From the NCBI GenBank assembly GCA_045536155.1, contig JAZSMZ010000032.1, positions 1-13,400 of the forward strand: a stretch of 13,400 nucleotides of DNA. Reading direction: 5' to 3'. Positions 6,553 to 12,547 of this stretch are shown here, in pieces. A program made the position numbers and the translations under genes. Every line of letters begins with the position of its first letter. The stretch's first letter is position 1. Origin of the DNA: JAZQNC01 sp045536155. GTDB taxonomy: Bacteria > Bacillota > Clostridia > Oscillospirales > CAG-272. The notes under the pieces were generated by a model, which saw nothing but the letters and a program-made list of their open reading frames with translations, did not search any database and was not told the origin of the DNA.

Positions 6553-7971
6553 TCAGAATCTGAAGTAAAGGAAGGGGTTGAAGGAGGAGTCTACAAGATA
6601 AGCAACCGAGAACAGCATGATAACTGCACCGCCTGCGCAGGCTGCAACGCGGCTCCAGGAGTGCTTGTCGTAGAGCTTGTAGAACATCTTTCTCGGATAG
6701 GGGGTAGCGCCGATTGCGAGAATTGCAATGAAGAGGATGTTGCGCCAGATATCGTAAAAATCACCTGCGTTCGCAAATGACGTAACACCTATGCCAAACA
6801 TATTTCCGAGATAGATGCTTCCTGCGCCCATGTCCTCAAATACGAAGAGCAGCCAGCCGAGTACCACAAAGAAGAGAGTGTAGATGTGAGAAACGAAAGC
6901 GGGCGCTTTCTTGAGCCATTTGAGAAGGAAGGTCTTTTCGATAACGAGAAGGGCAAAATAGTAAAGTCCCCAGAGGATGTAGTTCCAGGAAGCACCGTGC
7001 CAGAATCCGGTCAAGAACCATACAACGAAGATGTTGCGGTAGGTCTTCCACTTTTTGTCGCATCTCGAGCCGCCGAGAGGGAAGTAGACGTATTCTCTGA
7101 ACCAAGTGGAGAGCGACATATGCCAACGGCGCCAGAAATCGGTGATCGATTTTGCGATGTAGGGGTAGTTGAAGTTTTCAAGGAATCTGAATCCGAGCAT
7201 CTTGCCGAGACCGATAGCCATATCGGAATATGCCGAGAAGTCGAAATAGATCTGGAAGGTGTAGAATATCATGCCCATCCAGCAGCCGAGAACAGTGCGA
7301 GATTCAAGGGGAACAGCTTTAAATGTTTCCCACATTGCGCCCGCCATATTGGCAAGAAAGATCTTTTTGCCCATACCGGCCATGAAGGTACGTATGCCCG
7401 ATGCAAACATGGTAACGTTCTCGTCGCGCTCACGGAGCTGATCGTCAACGTCCTGATAGCGAATGATAGGACCTGCGATAAGCTGGGGGAACAGGGTGAC
7501 GTATGCGCCGAAGGATGCGATGTTTCTCTGCACTCTTGCCTGACCGAGGTAAATATCGATGGTATAGCTCATGGTCTGGAAGGTGTAGAAGGAGATGCCG
7601 ATAGGTAGCGCAAGACCGAGAAGGGGAATTTCTGTGCCTAAAATTGCATTTATGTTAGAAATAAAGAAATCGGTATATTTGAAGAAGCCGAGGACAGAAA
7701 GGTTGCCTATAACCGAGACCAGCAATGATATCTTTGCTTTCTTCGGATCACTCTCCCGATACTTGCCGCAGAAATATCCGCAAGTGTAGTCGAGTATGAT
7801 CGAGAATACCATGATAAAGACGTAGACGGGCTCGCCCCAGCCGTAGAACGCAAGGCTGACTAAAAGCAGGACGAGATTTCGCCACTTAAGGTGCTTTTGG
7901 GGGACCAAAAAGTAGGCGAGGAGGGTTATCGGAAAATACAAAAACAGAAATTCAAGACTCGAGAATACCAT
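6553..7971 (-). CDS. MBOAT-family O-acyltransferase (AlgI-like)
   Basis: This 472-residue polytopic enzyme is a membrane-bound O-acyltransferase of the AlgI/DltB/PatA type. It probably moves acetyl groups from cytoplasmic acetyl-CoA to an acceptor at the outer face. Family marks: the start MVFSSLEFLFLYFPI, LVSLAFYGWGEP (38-48), LPIGISFYTFQTMSYTIDIY (122-141), FPQLIAGPIIRY (161-172), FDFSAYSDMAIGLG (243-256), the hallmark DFWRRWHMSLSTWFREYVYF (278-297) with His284, and LTGFWHGASWNYILWGLYY (320-338) with the essential His325. Both catalytic-site histidines are present and the length is normal. The start matches the usual AlgI beginning, although the nearest Shine-Dalgarno (AAAGG, about 13 bases away) is loose. 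It lies 36 bases after metA and 18 before its DHHW partner. Acting on alginate is not implied; an exopolysaccharide or teichoic-type polymer fits a clostridium better. Confidence 0.95.
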   Translation of the reverse strand: MVFSSLEFLFLYFPITLLAYFLVPQKHLKWRNLVLLLVSLAFYGWGEPVYVFIMVFSIILDYTCGYFCGKYRESDPKKAKISLLVSVIGNLSVLGFFKYTDFFISNINAILGTEIPLLGLALPIGISFYTFQTMSYTIDIYLGQARVQRNIASFGAYVTLFPQLIAGPIIRYQDVDDQLRERDENVTMFASGIRTFMAGMGKKIFLANMAGAMWETFKAVPLESRTVLGCWMGMIFYTFQIYFDFSAYSDMAIGLGKMLGFRFLENFNYPYIAKSITDFWRRWHMSLSTWFREYVYFPLGGSRCDKKWKTYRNIFVVWFLTGFWHGASWNYILWGLYYFALLVIEKTFLLKWLKKAPAFVSHIYTLFFVVLGWLLFVFEDMGAGSIYLGNMFGIGVTSFANAGDFYDIWRNILFIAILAIGATPYPRKMFYKLYDKHSWSRVAACAGGAVIMLFSVAYLVDSSFNPFLYFRF

Positions 7972-8007
7972 GATGAGATATCTGCCTTTCTTTATGTATT
8001 GGACGTG

Positions 8008-8925
8008 TTAAGAAAGCTCTTTGAGATCGTAGGGGGTGAGCTGGTATACGATGTTGCCCAGCCAGTTTGAAAAGAGGAGGTTGGCATGGCCTCGCCAAAG
8101 GTTTAACGGAATAGCGGAGGTATCGTCGTTCGGGAAATAGTGCTTCGGAAGCTCGATGGGCAGACCCTTGTCAACGTCGCGGAAATACTCGTTTGCCAAT
8201 GTGTCGCGGTCGTATTCGCAGTGACCTGTGATAAAGAATCTGCGGTTCGACTTGTCGGCAACGAGATATACTCCGGCCTCGTCCGATTCGGCAATTATCT
8301 CAAGCGAGTCTATCTTCTCAACGTCCTCGCGTCTTATCTCGGTGTGACGTGAGTGGGGAGCGCGGAAGAACTCGTCAAAGCCGCGGACCAAACTGTGGTA
8401 GGGGGTGAGCACGCGATGCTCGAATATGCCGAACATTTTTTTGTCAAGCGGATATTTGGGCACGCCGTAGTGATAGTACAGTCCTGCCTGAGCCGCCCAA
8501 CAGATGTATACCGTCGAGAAGACGTGGGTCTTTGCCCATTCCATAAGTCCGCAAAGCTCGCGCCAATAGTCTACGTCCTCGAACTGCTTGTCCTCAACGG
8601 GGGCACCCGTGATGATGAGTCCGTCGAAGTGCTCGTTTATCACCTCGTAAAGAGTGCGGTAGAATGTCTTCATGTGCTCGGGGGGAGTGTGCTTCGGGGT
8701 GTGCGATGCCGTCGAAAGAAGCGTCAGCTCGATCTGCAGTGATGTGTTGGACAAAAGTCTGATAAGCTGAGTTTCGGTGGCGATCTTTGTTGGCATGAGA
8801 TTCATTATGGCAATTTTCAGCGGTCTTATGTCCTGATGAACGGCGCGCTGCTCGGTCATAACGAATATATTTTCTGTTTCAAGGACGTTCGCTGCCGGAA
8901 GTCCGTCTGGTATTTTTATAGGCAA
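8008..8925 (-). CDS. metA: Homoserine O-acetyltransferase, MetA family (TTG start)
   Basis: MetA activates homoserine by O-acylation, the first committed step to methionine. The 305-residue protein is full length and aligns from its start MPIKIPDGLPA. The catalytic triad falls at the standard numbers: Cys142 in YICWAAQAG, His235 and Glu237 in TGHCEYD. Position 111 is Glu (GAPVE, 108-111 plus neighbours); work on the MetA family found that Glu111 goes with acetyl-CoA use and Gly111 with succinyl-CoA, so this is more likely an acetyltransferase, often misnamed succinyltransferase. The start codon is TTG, supported by the conserved N-terminus and by AAAGGA about 11 bases upstream. A strong promoter lies at 9029-9057, giving a leader of about 97 bases that contains a hairpin but no riboswitch or T-box I can recognise. 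MBOAT and DHHW genes follow closely. Confidence 0.95.
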   Translation of the reverse strand: MPIKIPDGLPAANVLETENIFVMTEQRAVHQDIRPLKIAIMNLMPTKIATETQLIRLLSNTSLQIELTLLSTASHTPKHTPPEHMKTFYRTLYEVINEHFDGLIITGAPVEDKQFEDVDYWRELCGLMEWAKTHVFSTVYICWAAQAGLYYHYGVPKYPLDKKMFGIFEHRVLTPYHSLVRGFDEFFRAPHSRHTEIRREDVEKIDSLEIIAESDEAGVYLVADKSNRRFFITGHCEYDRDTLANEYFRDVDKGLPIELPKHYFPNDDTSAIPLNLWRGHANLLFSNWLGNIVYQLTPYDLKELS

Positions 8926-8974
8926 TTTATCTATTATCCTTTCGGTAAAATGGCGAAAAATAACGAATTGCAGG

Positions 8975-9003
8975 CTCTTTTGGAATCGATATCCAAAAAA
9001 GAG
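8975..9003 (-). promoter_or_regulatory. Hairpin in the metA 5' leader
   Basis: In the transcribed strand CTCTTTTTTGGA can pair with TCCAAAAGAG over 10 base pairs with a two-base bulge, leaving the loop TATCGAT. It starts about 20 bases after the predicted transcription start. No U-run follows directly, so it is not a simple terminator. Regulatory meaning is not shown. Confidence 0.4.
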
Positions 9004-9028
9004 TATACTTTTGCATGATATCTTATTA

Positions 9029-9057
9029 ATTATATAATATATTTATTAATAAGTCAA
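9029..9057 (-). promoter_or_regulatory. Strong sigma-A promoter of metA
   Basis: On the minus strand TTGACT (9052-9057) is followed, after exactly 17 bases, by the perfect -10 box TATAAT (9029-9034), set in very AT-rich DNA. The start of transcription should be near 9022. It sits between the rlmA terminator and metA, so metA begins a new transcription unit. Confidence 0.85.
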
Positions 9058-9080
9058 GAATTTGCGCGTTTTACCGAAAC

Positions 9081-9108
9081 AAAAAAGTCCCCGTTTTACG
9101 ACGGGGAC
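9081..9108 (-). terminator. Intrinsic terminator of rlmA
   Basis: On the minus strand the stem GTCCCCGT / ACGGGGAC (8 perfect pairs, six-base loop) is followed directly by TTTTTT at 9086-9081. The stem begins 8 bases after the rlmA stop codon at 9117-9119. It separates rlmA from the metA promoter. Confidence 0.93.
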
Positions 9109-9116
9109 GGACGTGT

Positions 9117-9923
9117 TTATTTCTTTTTGTATACCAAAACCGTGAAACGCGCCTCGCAGGTAAGCTCATTAAGAGCACAAAGCCGCTCGTGACCGCTTTT
9201 TGGCGTGCGGTAGTAGTAGGGAGTCATAGAAAAGAGGTCGGCAATGGCCTGATTTGACGTGAGTGCGAAATCGTACGATATGTCGGCACTTTCGACAAGC
9301 TCAAAGCCTTCCACCTCGTAGGGCTGGACTTCGTTTTCATATGGCTCGTCGTAGATGGCGCATTTGAGCGAATACAGGTGACGGCGTTGGGGGATGACGC
9401 TTATAAGTATGCCGTCATCCTTTAAAACTCGCAAAAATTCCTCGCGTGCAAAGGGAGAAAATACGCTTATAACGGTATCGAAATGAGCATCGGGGCAGGG
9501 AATCGCATAAACCGATGCCACGGCATAGTCGATGCTTTTTTCGACTCTTCTCTTGCAGGCCGATGCTATGGCGTGCTTCGATATATCGATGGCGGCAACG
9601 TCACCGCTTTCAAGCGAATCAGCAACGGCAGACGTGTAATATCCCTCGCCGCAGCCTGCATCGAGCAAGCGCCCATTTTCGGGAGTATATTTGGCCGCAA
9701 AACGGCAGAGTGAATCACGCATCGGCGCATAACAGCCAAGCTCCAAAAAGCGTTTGCGAGCACTTACCATCGTCTTGTCGTCGCCGTGCGATGTAGAAGA
9801 TCCGACGGTCAGATTGACGTATCCGACGGCGGCGCGGTCGTATGAATGGCCTTTTTCGCAACAAAGCGTCTTTTGATTTTCGAAAAGAGGCTCATGGCAG
9901 ATAGGGCATAAATAATTCGTCAT
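9117..9923 (-). CDS. rlmA: 23S rRNA (guanine-N1)-methyltransferase, RlmA/RrmA type
   Basis: This 268-residue SAM-dependent enzyme methylates N1 of a guanine in 23S rRNA helix 35. Gram-positive members (RlmA-II, TlrB-like) act on G748 and E. coli RlmA-I on G745; lineage suggests the former, but the sequence does not prove it. The N-terminal zinc finger is C6-x2-C9 with C22-x3-H26 (the text reads LCCEKGHSYD), the same spacing as E. coli RlmA. GYVNLTVG (34-41) and the basic stretch VSARKRFLELG (53-63) match the family, and the SAM site is LLDAGCGEGYY (86-96). The C-terminal IPQRRHLYSLK and MTPYYYRTPK segments are also typical. The start has AGGAAG in good position. The gene has its own promoter overlapping the end of feoB and a strong terminator, so it forms a single-gene unit. 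In some bacteria this methylation contributes to macrolide tolerance. Confidence 0.93.
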   Translation of the reverse strand: MTNYLCPICHEPLFENQKTLCCEKGHSYDRAAVGYVNLTVGSSTSHGDDKTMVSARKRFLELGCYAPMRDSLCRFAAKYTPENGRLLDAGCGEGYYTSAVADSLESGDVAAIDISKHAIASACKRRVEKSIDYAVASVYAIPCPDAHFDTVISVFSPFAREEFLRVLKDDGILISVIPQRRHLYSLKCAIYDEPYENEVQPYEVEGFELVESADISYDFALTSNQAIADLFSMTPYYYRTPKSGHERLCALNELTCEARFTVLVYKKK

Positions 9924-9959
9924 GTTTTCTTCCTGATCAATTATCGTTGTGTCATATCA

Positions 9960-9988
9960 ATTATAGTCTTTTTTTCACCTTCGGTCAA
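9960..9988 (-). promoter_or_regulatory. Sigma-A promoter of rlmA overlapping the feoB stop
   Basis: On the minus strand TTGACC (9983-9988) and the perfect TATAAT (9960-9965) are 17 bases apart. The TGA stop of feoB (9985-9987) lies inside the -35 box. The predicted start of transcription, near 9953, leaves a leader of about 30 bases before rlmA. Two copies of ATCAATTAT on the plus strand (9936-9944 and 9956-9964) flank the predicted start; the second overlaps the -10 box. Confidence 0.8.
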
Positions 9989-11826
9989 GAGGGAATGAAT
10001 AAATTCCAGAGCGCATTTACCACGGTACAGAGTATCAGACCGAAAACAGTAGGCAAAACAAAGGCGACGAGCGTCCATTTGATGCTTTTCGTTTCCTTTT
10101 TGATCGTCAGAAGAGTAGTGGCGCACGGCCAATGACATAGTGAGAAGATTATAAAGCAGACTGCCGTTTTGACTGTCCAGCCGTTTGACGTAAGGAGTGT
10201 AAAGAGCGCGGCAGGGTCAGCGACATCACTCATGACCGCGCTTGCCGAGTAAGCACTGACGGCGATAGGCAAAACGATCTCGTTTGCGGGGATACCGATG
10301 ATAAACGCCGAAAGTATCACTCCGTCAAGCCCCAAAAGTCGACCCAAGGGATCAAAAAAATCAGTAATGTAAGAAAGCAGGGTGCCGTTACCGATCCTTA
10401 TTGCCGTAAGGGCGGATAAAATAAGACCGAAGGGTGCGGCTACGGCTATTGCACGTCCGAGCACGTAGAGAGTGCGGTCGAAAACGGAGCGCACTATCGT
10501 TTCACCGATCTTGGGCAATCGGTAGGGCGGAAGCTCAAGGGTGAATTCCGACGGAGTCCCCCGAAGAAGGGTGGCGCAGAGCAAGGCGGACGAGAGCAGA
10601 CTTAACAGCGCACCGACGATTATGATGGCTGTCAGCGAAAGGGCGGAGACTATCGAAGACGAGCAGATCCCGAGGGTGAAAAAGACCGACGAAAGAGCAA
10701 TTATCGTTGGAAACCGACCGTTGCAGGGCATAAACGAGTTTGTCAGAATCGCCACCAGTCGCTCTCTCGGTGAATCGATAATGCGGCATCCCGTCACCCC
10801 GACGGCATTGCATCCGAGTCCCATGCACATAGTGAGCGACTGACGTCCGCAAGCACGGCATTTTTCGAAAATAAAATCGGTATTAAAGGCGATTCGGGGC
10901 AGAAAACCCAGATTTTCGAGTAGAGTAAAAAGCGGGAAAAAGATTGCCATTGGGGGAAGCATTACCGACATTACCCAGGCGCTCGTACGGTATACTCCAA
11001 AGAGAAAAAGGTGGATTATTATATCCGGTGTGCCAATATTTTCGAGCAGTACGAGCAGTTTGTCTTCGATTGAAAATAGCAGTGAAAAGAGCGCGTCTGA
11101 CGGGTAGTTTGCCCCGATAACGGTGATATACAAAATGAGGGCAAGCAGCAAAAACATTATCGGAAAAGCGGTGTATTTTCCGCAAACGATGCGATCGATC
11201 GATTCGGTAATGCTCTGTTTTTTTTGCACTGCAGATACGCATTGCCGAGCGATTTCACTTGCCTTGTCGATATGGTTTTGCGGCGTAACGAAGGAAAAAT
11301 TGCCGATACTTTTGCCGCGCTCAATTACTTCGTCTATCTTCGAAAACAGCTCCCCGATCCCCTTTTTCCTCTTTGCCGAAACCCTTACGACGGGCAGTGC
11401 GAGAAGGGAAGATAGTCTGTCGGTATCGATCTTTAAACCCTCTTTTTCGGCCTCGTCGATCAGGTTTAGGCAGACTATGATGTTTTTTGTAATATCGCGT
11501 ATCTGAAGCACTAAATTCAGCGACCGCTCGAGCGACGTGCTGTCGCATACGGCGACGATGACGTCGGCGTCACCGTTTTGTATGTACTCACGCGCCAATT
11601 CCTCTTCACGCGAGCGGGCTGCGAGCGAATACATTCCGGGCAGGTCGCAAAGATCGTATTTTTTGCCTCCGATCCTGCACACCCCTCCGTCGCAGTCGAC
11701 CGTTTTGCCGCTCCAGTTTCCGGTGTGGTGATGAAGTCCCGTTATCGCATTGAACAGAGTGCTTTTTCCTGCGTTTGGTATACCGCAAAAGGCTATTTTC
11801 GGCATATCTTTTTGCTCTTTTTTCAC
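9985..11826 (-). CDS. feoB: Ferrous iron transport protein B
   Basis: FeoB is the membrane permease for Fe(II) uptake, with an N-terminal cytoplasmic G domain. In this 613-residue protein G1 is GIPNAGKST (15-23), the G2 threonine is Thr42 in TGNWSGKTVD, G3 is DLPG (61-64), G4 is NLID (121-124) and G5 is VSAK in VVRVSAKRKKG. A helical linker (to about 210) leads to the membrane core, with the first segment at about 215. The two pore or gate repeats contain GLGCNAVGVTG (near residue 337) and FMPCNGRFP (near 366-371); the latter replaces the CGAR of E. coli with CNGR, as I recall from clostridial FeoBs. The start is GTG, chosen because GAGGGGAG sits 7 bases upstream; an ATG seven codons later is the alternative. 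feoA lies 21 bases upstream; no feoC is present. Confidence 0.96.
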   Translation of the reverse strand: MKKEQKDMPKIAFCGIPNAGKSTLFNAITGLHHHTGNWSGKTVDCDGGVCRIGGKKYDLCDLPGMYSLAARSREEELAREYIQNGDADVIVAVCDSTSLERSLNLVLQIRDITKNIIVCLNLIDEAEKEGLKIDTDRLSSLLALPVVRVSAKRKKGIGELFSKIDEVIERGKSIGNFSFVTPQNHIDKASEIARQCVSAVQKKQSITESIDRIVCGKYTAFPIMFLLLALILYITVIGANYPSDALFSLLFSIEDKLLVLLENIGTPDIIIHLFLFGVYRTSAWVMSVMLPPMAIFFPLFTLLENLGFLPRIAFNTDFIFEKCRACGRQSLTMCMGLGCNAVGVTGCRIIDSPRERLVAILTNSFMPCNGRFPTIIALSSVFFTLGICSSSIVSALSLTAIIIVGALLSLLSSALLCATLLRGTPSEFTLELPPYRLPKIGETIVRSVFDRTLYVLGRAIAVAAPFGLILSALTAIRIGNGTLLSYITDFFDPLGRLLGLDGVILSAFIIGIPANEIVLPIAVSAYSASAVMSDVADPAALFTLLTSNGWTVKTAVCFIIFSLCHWPCATTLLTIKKETKSIKWTLVAFVLPTVFGLILCTVVNALWNLFIPS

Positions 11827-11847
11827 AGTCTGTCTCCCCTCCCAAAA

Positions 11848-12081
11848 TCAAAGAATATCGATCTCGATCTGCCTGGCCGCAGACCTTCTGATCGCCGTCA
11901 CCGACGAGCGAAACCGGTATGCGCGAAGCGTACCGACGGGGCTTTTCATCATGCATTCAACCGCAGCCCCCGCCGTAAGTCCGAGCTCGGAAAGTCTGTC
12001 CTTGAGCGCGCACGTATCCGCTATTTTTCGCACTCGTGCTTTTTTATGTATATCAAGCTCGTAAAGAGTCATTTTTTTCAT
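11848..12081 (-). CDS. feoA: Ferrous iron transport protein A
   Basis: FeoA is a small SH3-like cytoplasmic protein needed for FeoB activity. The 77-residue product begins MKKMTLYELDIHKKARV and shows the family pattern in order: RLSELGLTAGAAVEC in the middle, SPVGTLRAYRF, then IRRSAARQIEID at the end. I start it at ATG 12081 because AAGGAAGG lies about 6 bases upstream; a longer reading to 12165 adds 28 residues with no family likeness and no ribosome site. The gene is followed after 21 bases by feoB, so the two form the usual feoAB operon. A promoter at 12120-12148 is plausible. I found no convincing Fur box, so control by iron is assumed from the family, not seen. Confidence 0.93.
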   Translation of the reverse strand: MKKMTLYELDIHKKARVRKIADTCALKDRLSELGLTAGAAVECMMKSPVGTLRAYRFRSSVTAIRRSAARQIEIDIL

Positions 12082-12119
12082 AATATCCCTTCCTTTTGTT
12101 ACAAAATCTTGCTGTAAAC

Positions 12120-12148
12120 AGTATATGCAAAATAAAAAATACGGTGAA
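12120..12148 (-). promoter_or_regulatory. Probable promoter of feoAB
   Basis: On the minus strand TTCACC (12143-12148) and TATACT (12120-12125) are 17 bases apart, matching consensus at 4 of 6 and 5 of 6 bases. Transcription would start near 12113, where the imperfect palindrome CTGTAAACAG (12112-12121) lies; it could be an operator, but this is weak. It is back to back with the valS promoter. Confidence 0.5.
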
Positions 12149-12158
12149 TGTTCTGCTC

Positions 12159-12187
12159 TTGACAAAGAGGGTTTTATGTGCTATAAT
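12159..12187 (+). promoter_or_regulatory. Strong sigma-A promoter of the T-box leader and valS
   Basis: TTGACA (12159-12164) and TATAAT (12182-12187) are both perfect consensus and are separated by exactly 17 bases. The expected start near 12194 is just upstream of T-box stem I. Confidence 0.92.
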
Positions 12188-12193
12188 ACCTAT

Positions 12194-12475
12194 ATATTCA
12201 AAAGGCGATGAACGGAAGCAGTAGCCGTCGGACCCAAACGCACAGAGAGTGGTGTTTTAAGCTGGGAGCACCTCGCTTGGAAACGGTGAAGTCGTCCGCG
12301 AGCCGTACGTCGGGAGGCGTATCGCGAGCCGCGCGTTACAGCGGCAGAATATTTATGTTTGCCTGTCAGAAGGCGGACAGCGTATTCGTTTTGAGTGTGC
12401 ACAAAGGTGCAAAATCAGGTGGTACCGCGTTACTGACGTCCTGTGGAATTGATTCCGCAGGATTTTTTTGTTTTT
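12194..12475 (+). promoter_or_regulatory. T-box riboswitch leader, valine-specific (GTC specifier)
   Basis: This leader senses uncharged tRNA-Val and lets transcription continue into valS when it binds. Stem I can be drawn: GGC 12204-12206 with GCC 12302-12304, a kink-turn of GATGAA against CGA, then CGGA 12213-12216 with TCCG 12295-12298. The specifier loop has AGTA at 12220-12223 on one side and GAA followed by the codon GTC (12291-12293) on the other; GTC encodes valine, matching the gene downstream. The distal stem I has the usual AGAGAG (12244-12249) and GGGAGC elements. A short stem III, GCAC-AAAG-GTGC, precedes the conserved T-box AGGTGGTACCGCG at 12417-12429. CAGG just before and in the T-box can pair with CCTG at 12440-12443 to form the antiterminator, which excludes the terminator stem. 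Confidence 0.95.
12439..12469 (+). terminator. T-box-controlled intrinsic terminator
   Basis: TCCTGTGGAA (12439-12448) pairs with TTCCGCAGGA (12453-12462) over 10 base pairs, including one G-U, around the tetraloop TTGA. Seven T follow at 12463-12469, then more T after one G. The left arm overlaps the antiterminator partner of the T-box, as expected for a transcriptional T-box. Confidence 0.93.
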
Positions 12476-12547
12476 ACCCATTGGCACACATCTGCACGAA
12501 AACAATTATTAATCATATCCAAAAACAGCAAAAGGAGTTGTTCAAAA

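Larger units (their letters stand above)
8940..9079. repeat. 11-base inverted repeat bracketing the metA promoter and leader
   Basis: TTTCGGTAAAA at 8940-8950 and its exact reverse complement TTTTACCGAAA at 9069-9079 enclose 118 AT-rich bases. On the minus strand one arm lies 11 bases upstream of the metA -35 box, and the other runs into the metA Shine-Dalgarno (the arm ends in GAAA of GAAAGGA). I see no target-site duplication, so a mobile element is only one possibility; paired operator sites or chance are others. Confidence 0.5.

Noticed and set aside
6886..7608. A 240-codon open frame on the plus strand
   Set aside because: It lies wholly antisense to the well-supported MBOAT gene, with family motifs on the other strand, and its product resembles nothing and is highly charged. 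It is a codon-composition shadow.
8836..9018. A small plus-strand frame upstream of metA
   Set aside because: It overlaps the metA 5' end and its leader in antisense, has no clear ribosome site, and the product is unremarkable.
8926..9022. SAM riboswitch or methionine T-box ahead of metA
   Set aside because: The leader is under 100 bases, has no T-box consensus sequence and no arrangement of stems like a SAM riboswitch.
11578..12117. A 179-codon plus-strand frame opposite feoA and the feoB start
   Set aside because: Antisense to two firmly identified genes; no domain seen.
12082..12150. Fur or DtxR operator for feoAB
   Set aside because: I looked for a GATAATGATAATCATTATC-like or DtxR-like palindrome and found only the weak CTGTAAACAG; not enough to call.
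12082..12165. A longer feoA reading starting at 12165
   Set aside because: The extra 28 residues do not fit the family, would begin upstream of the probable feoAB promoter, and have no ribosome site; ATG 12081 has a strong one.
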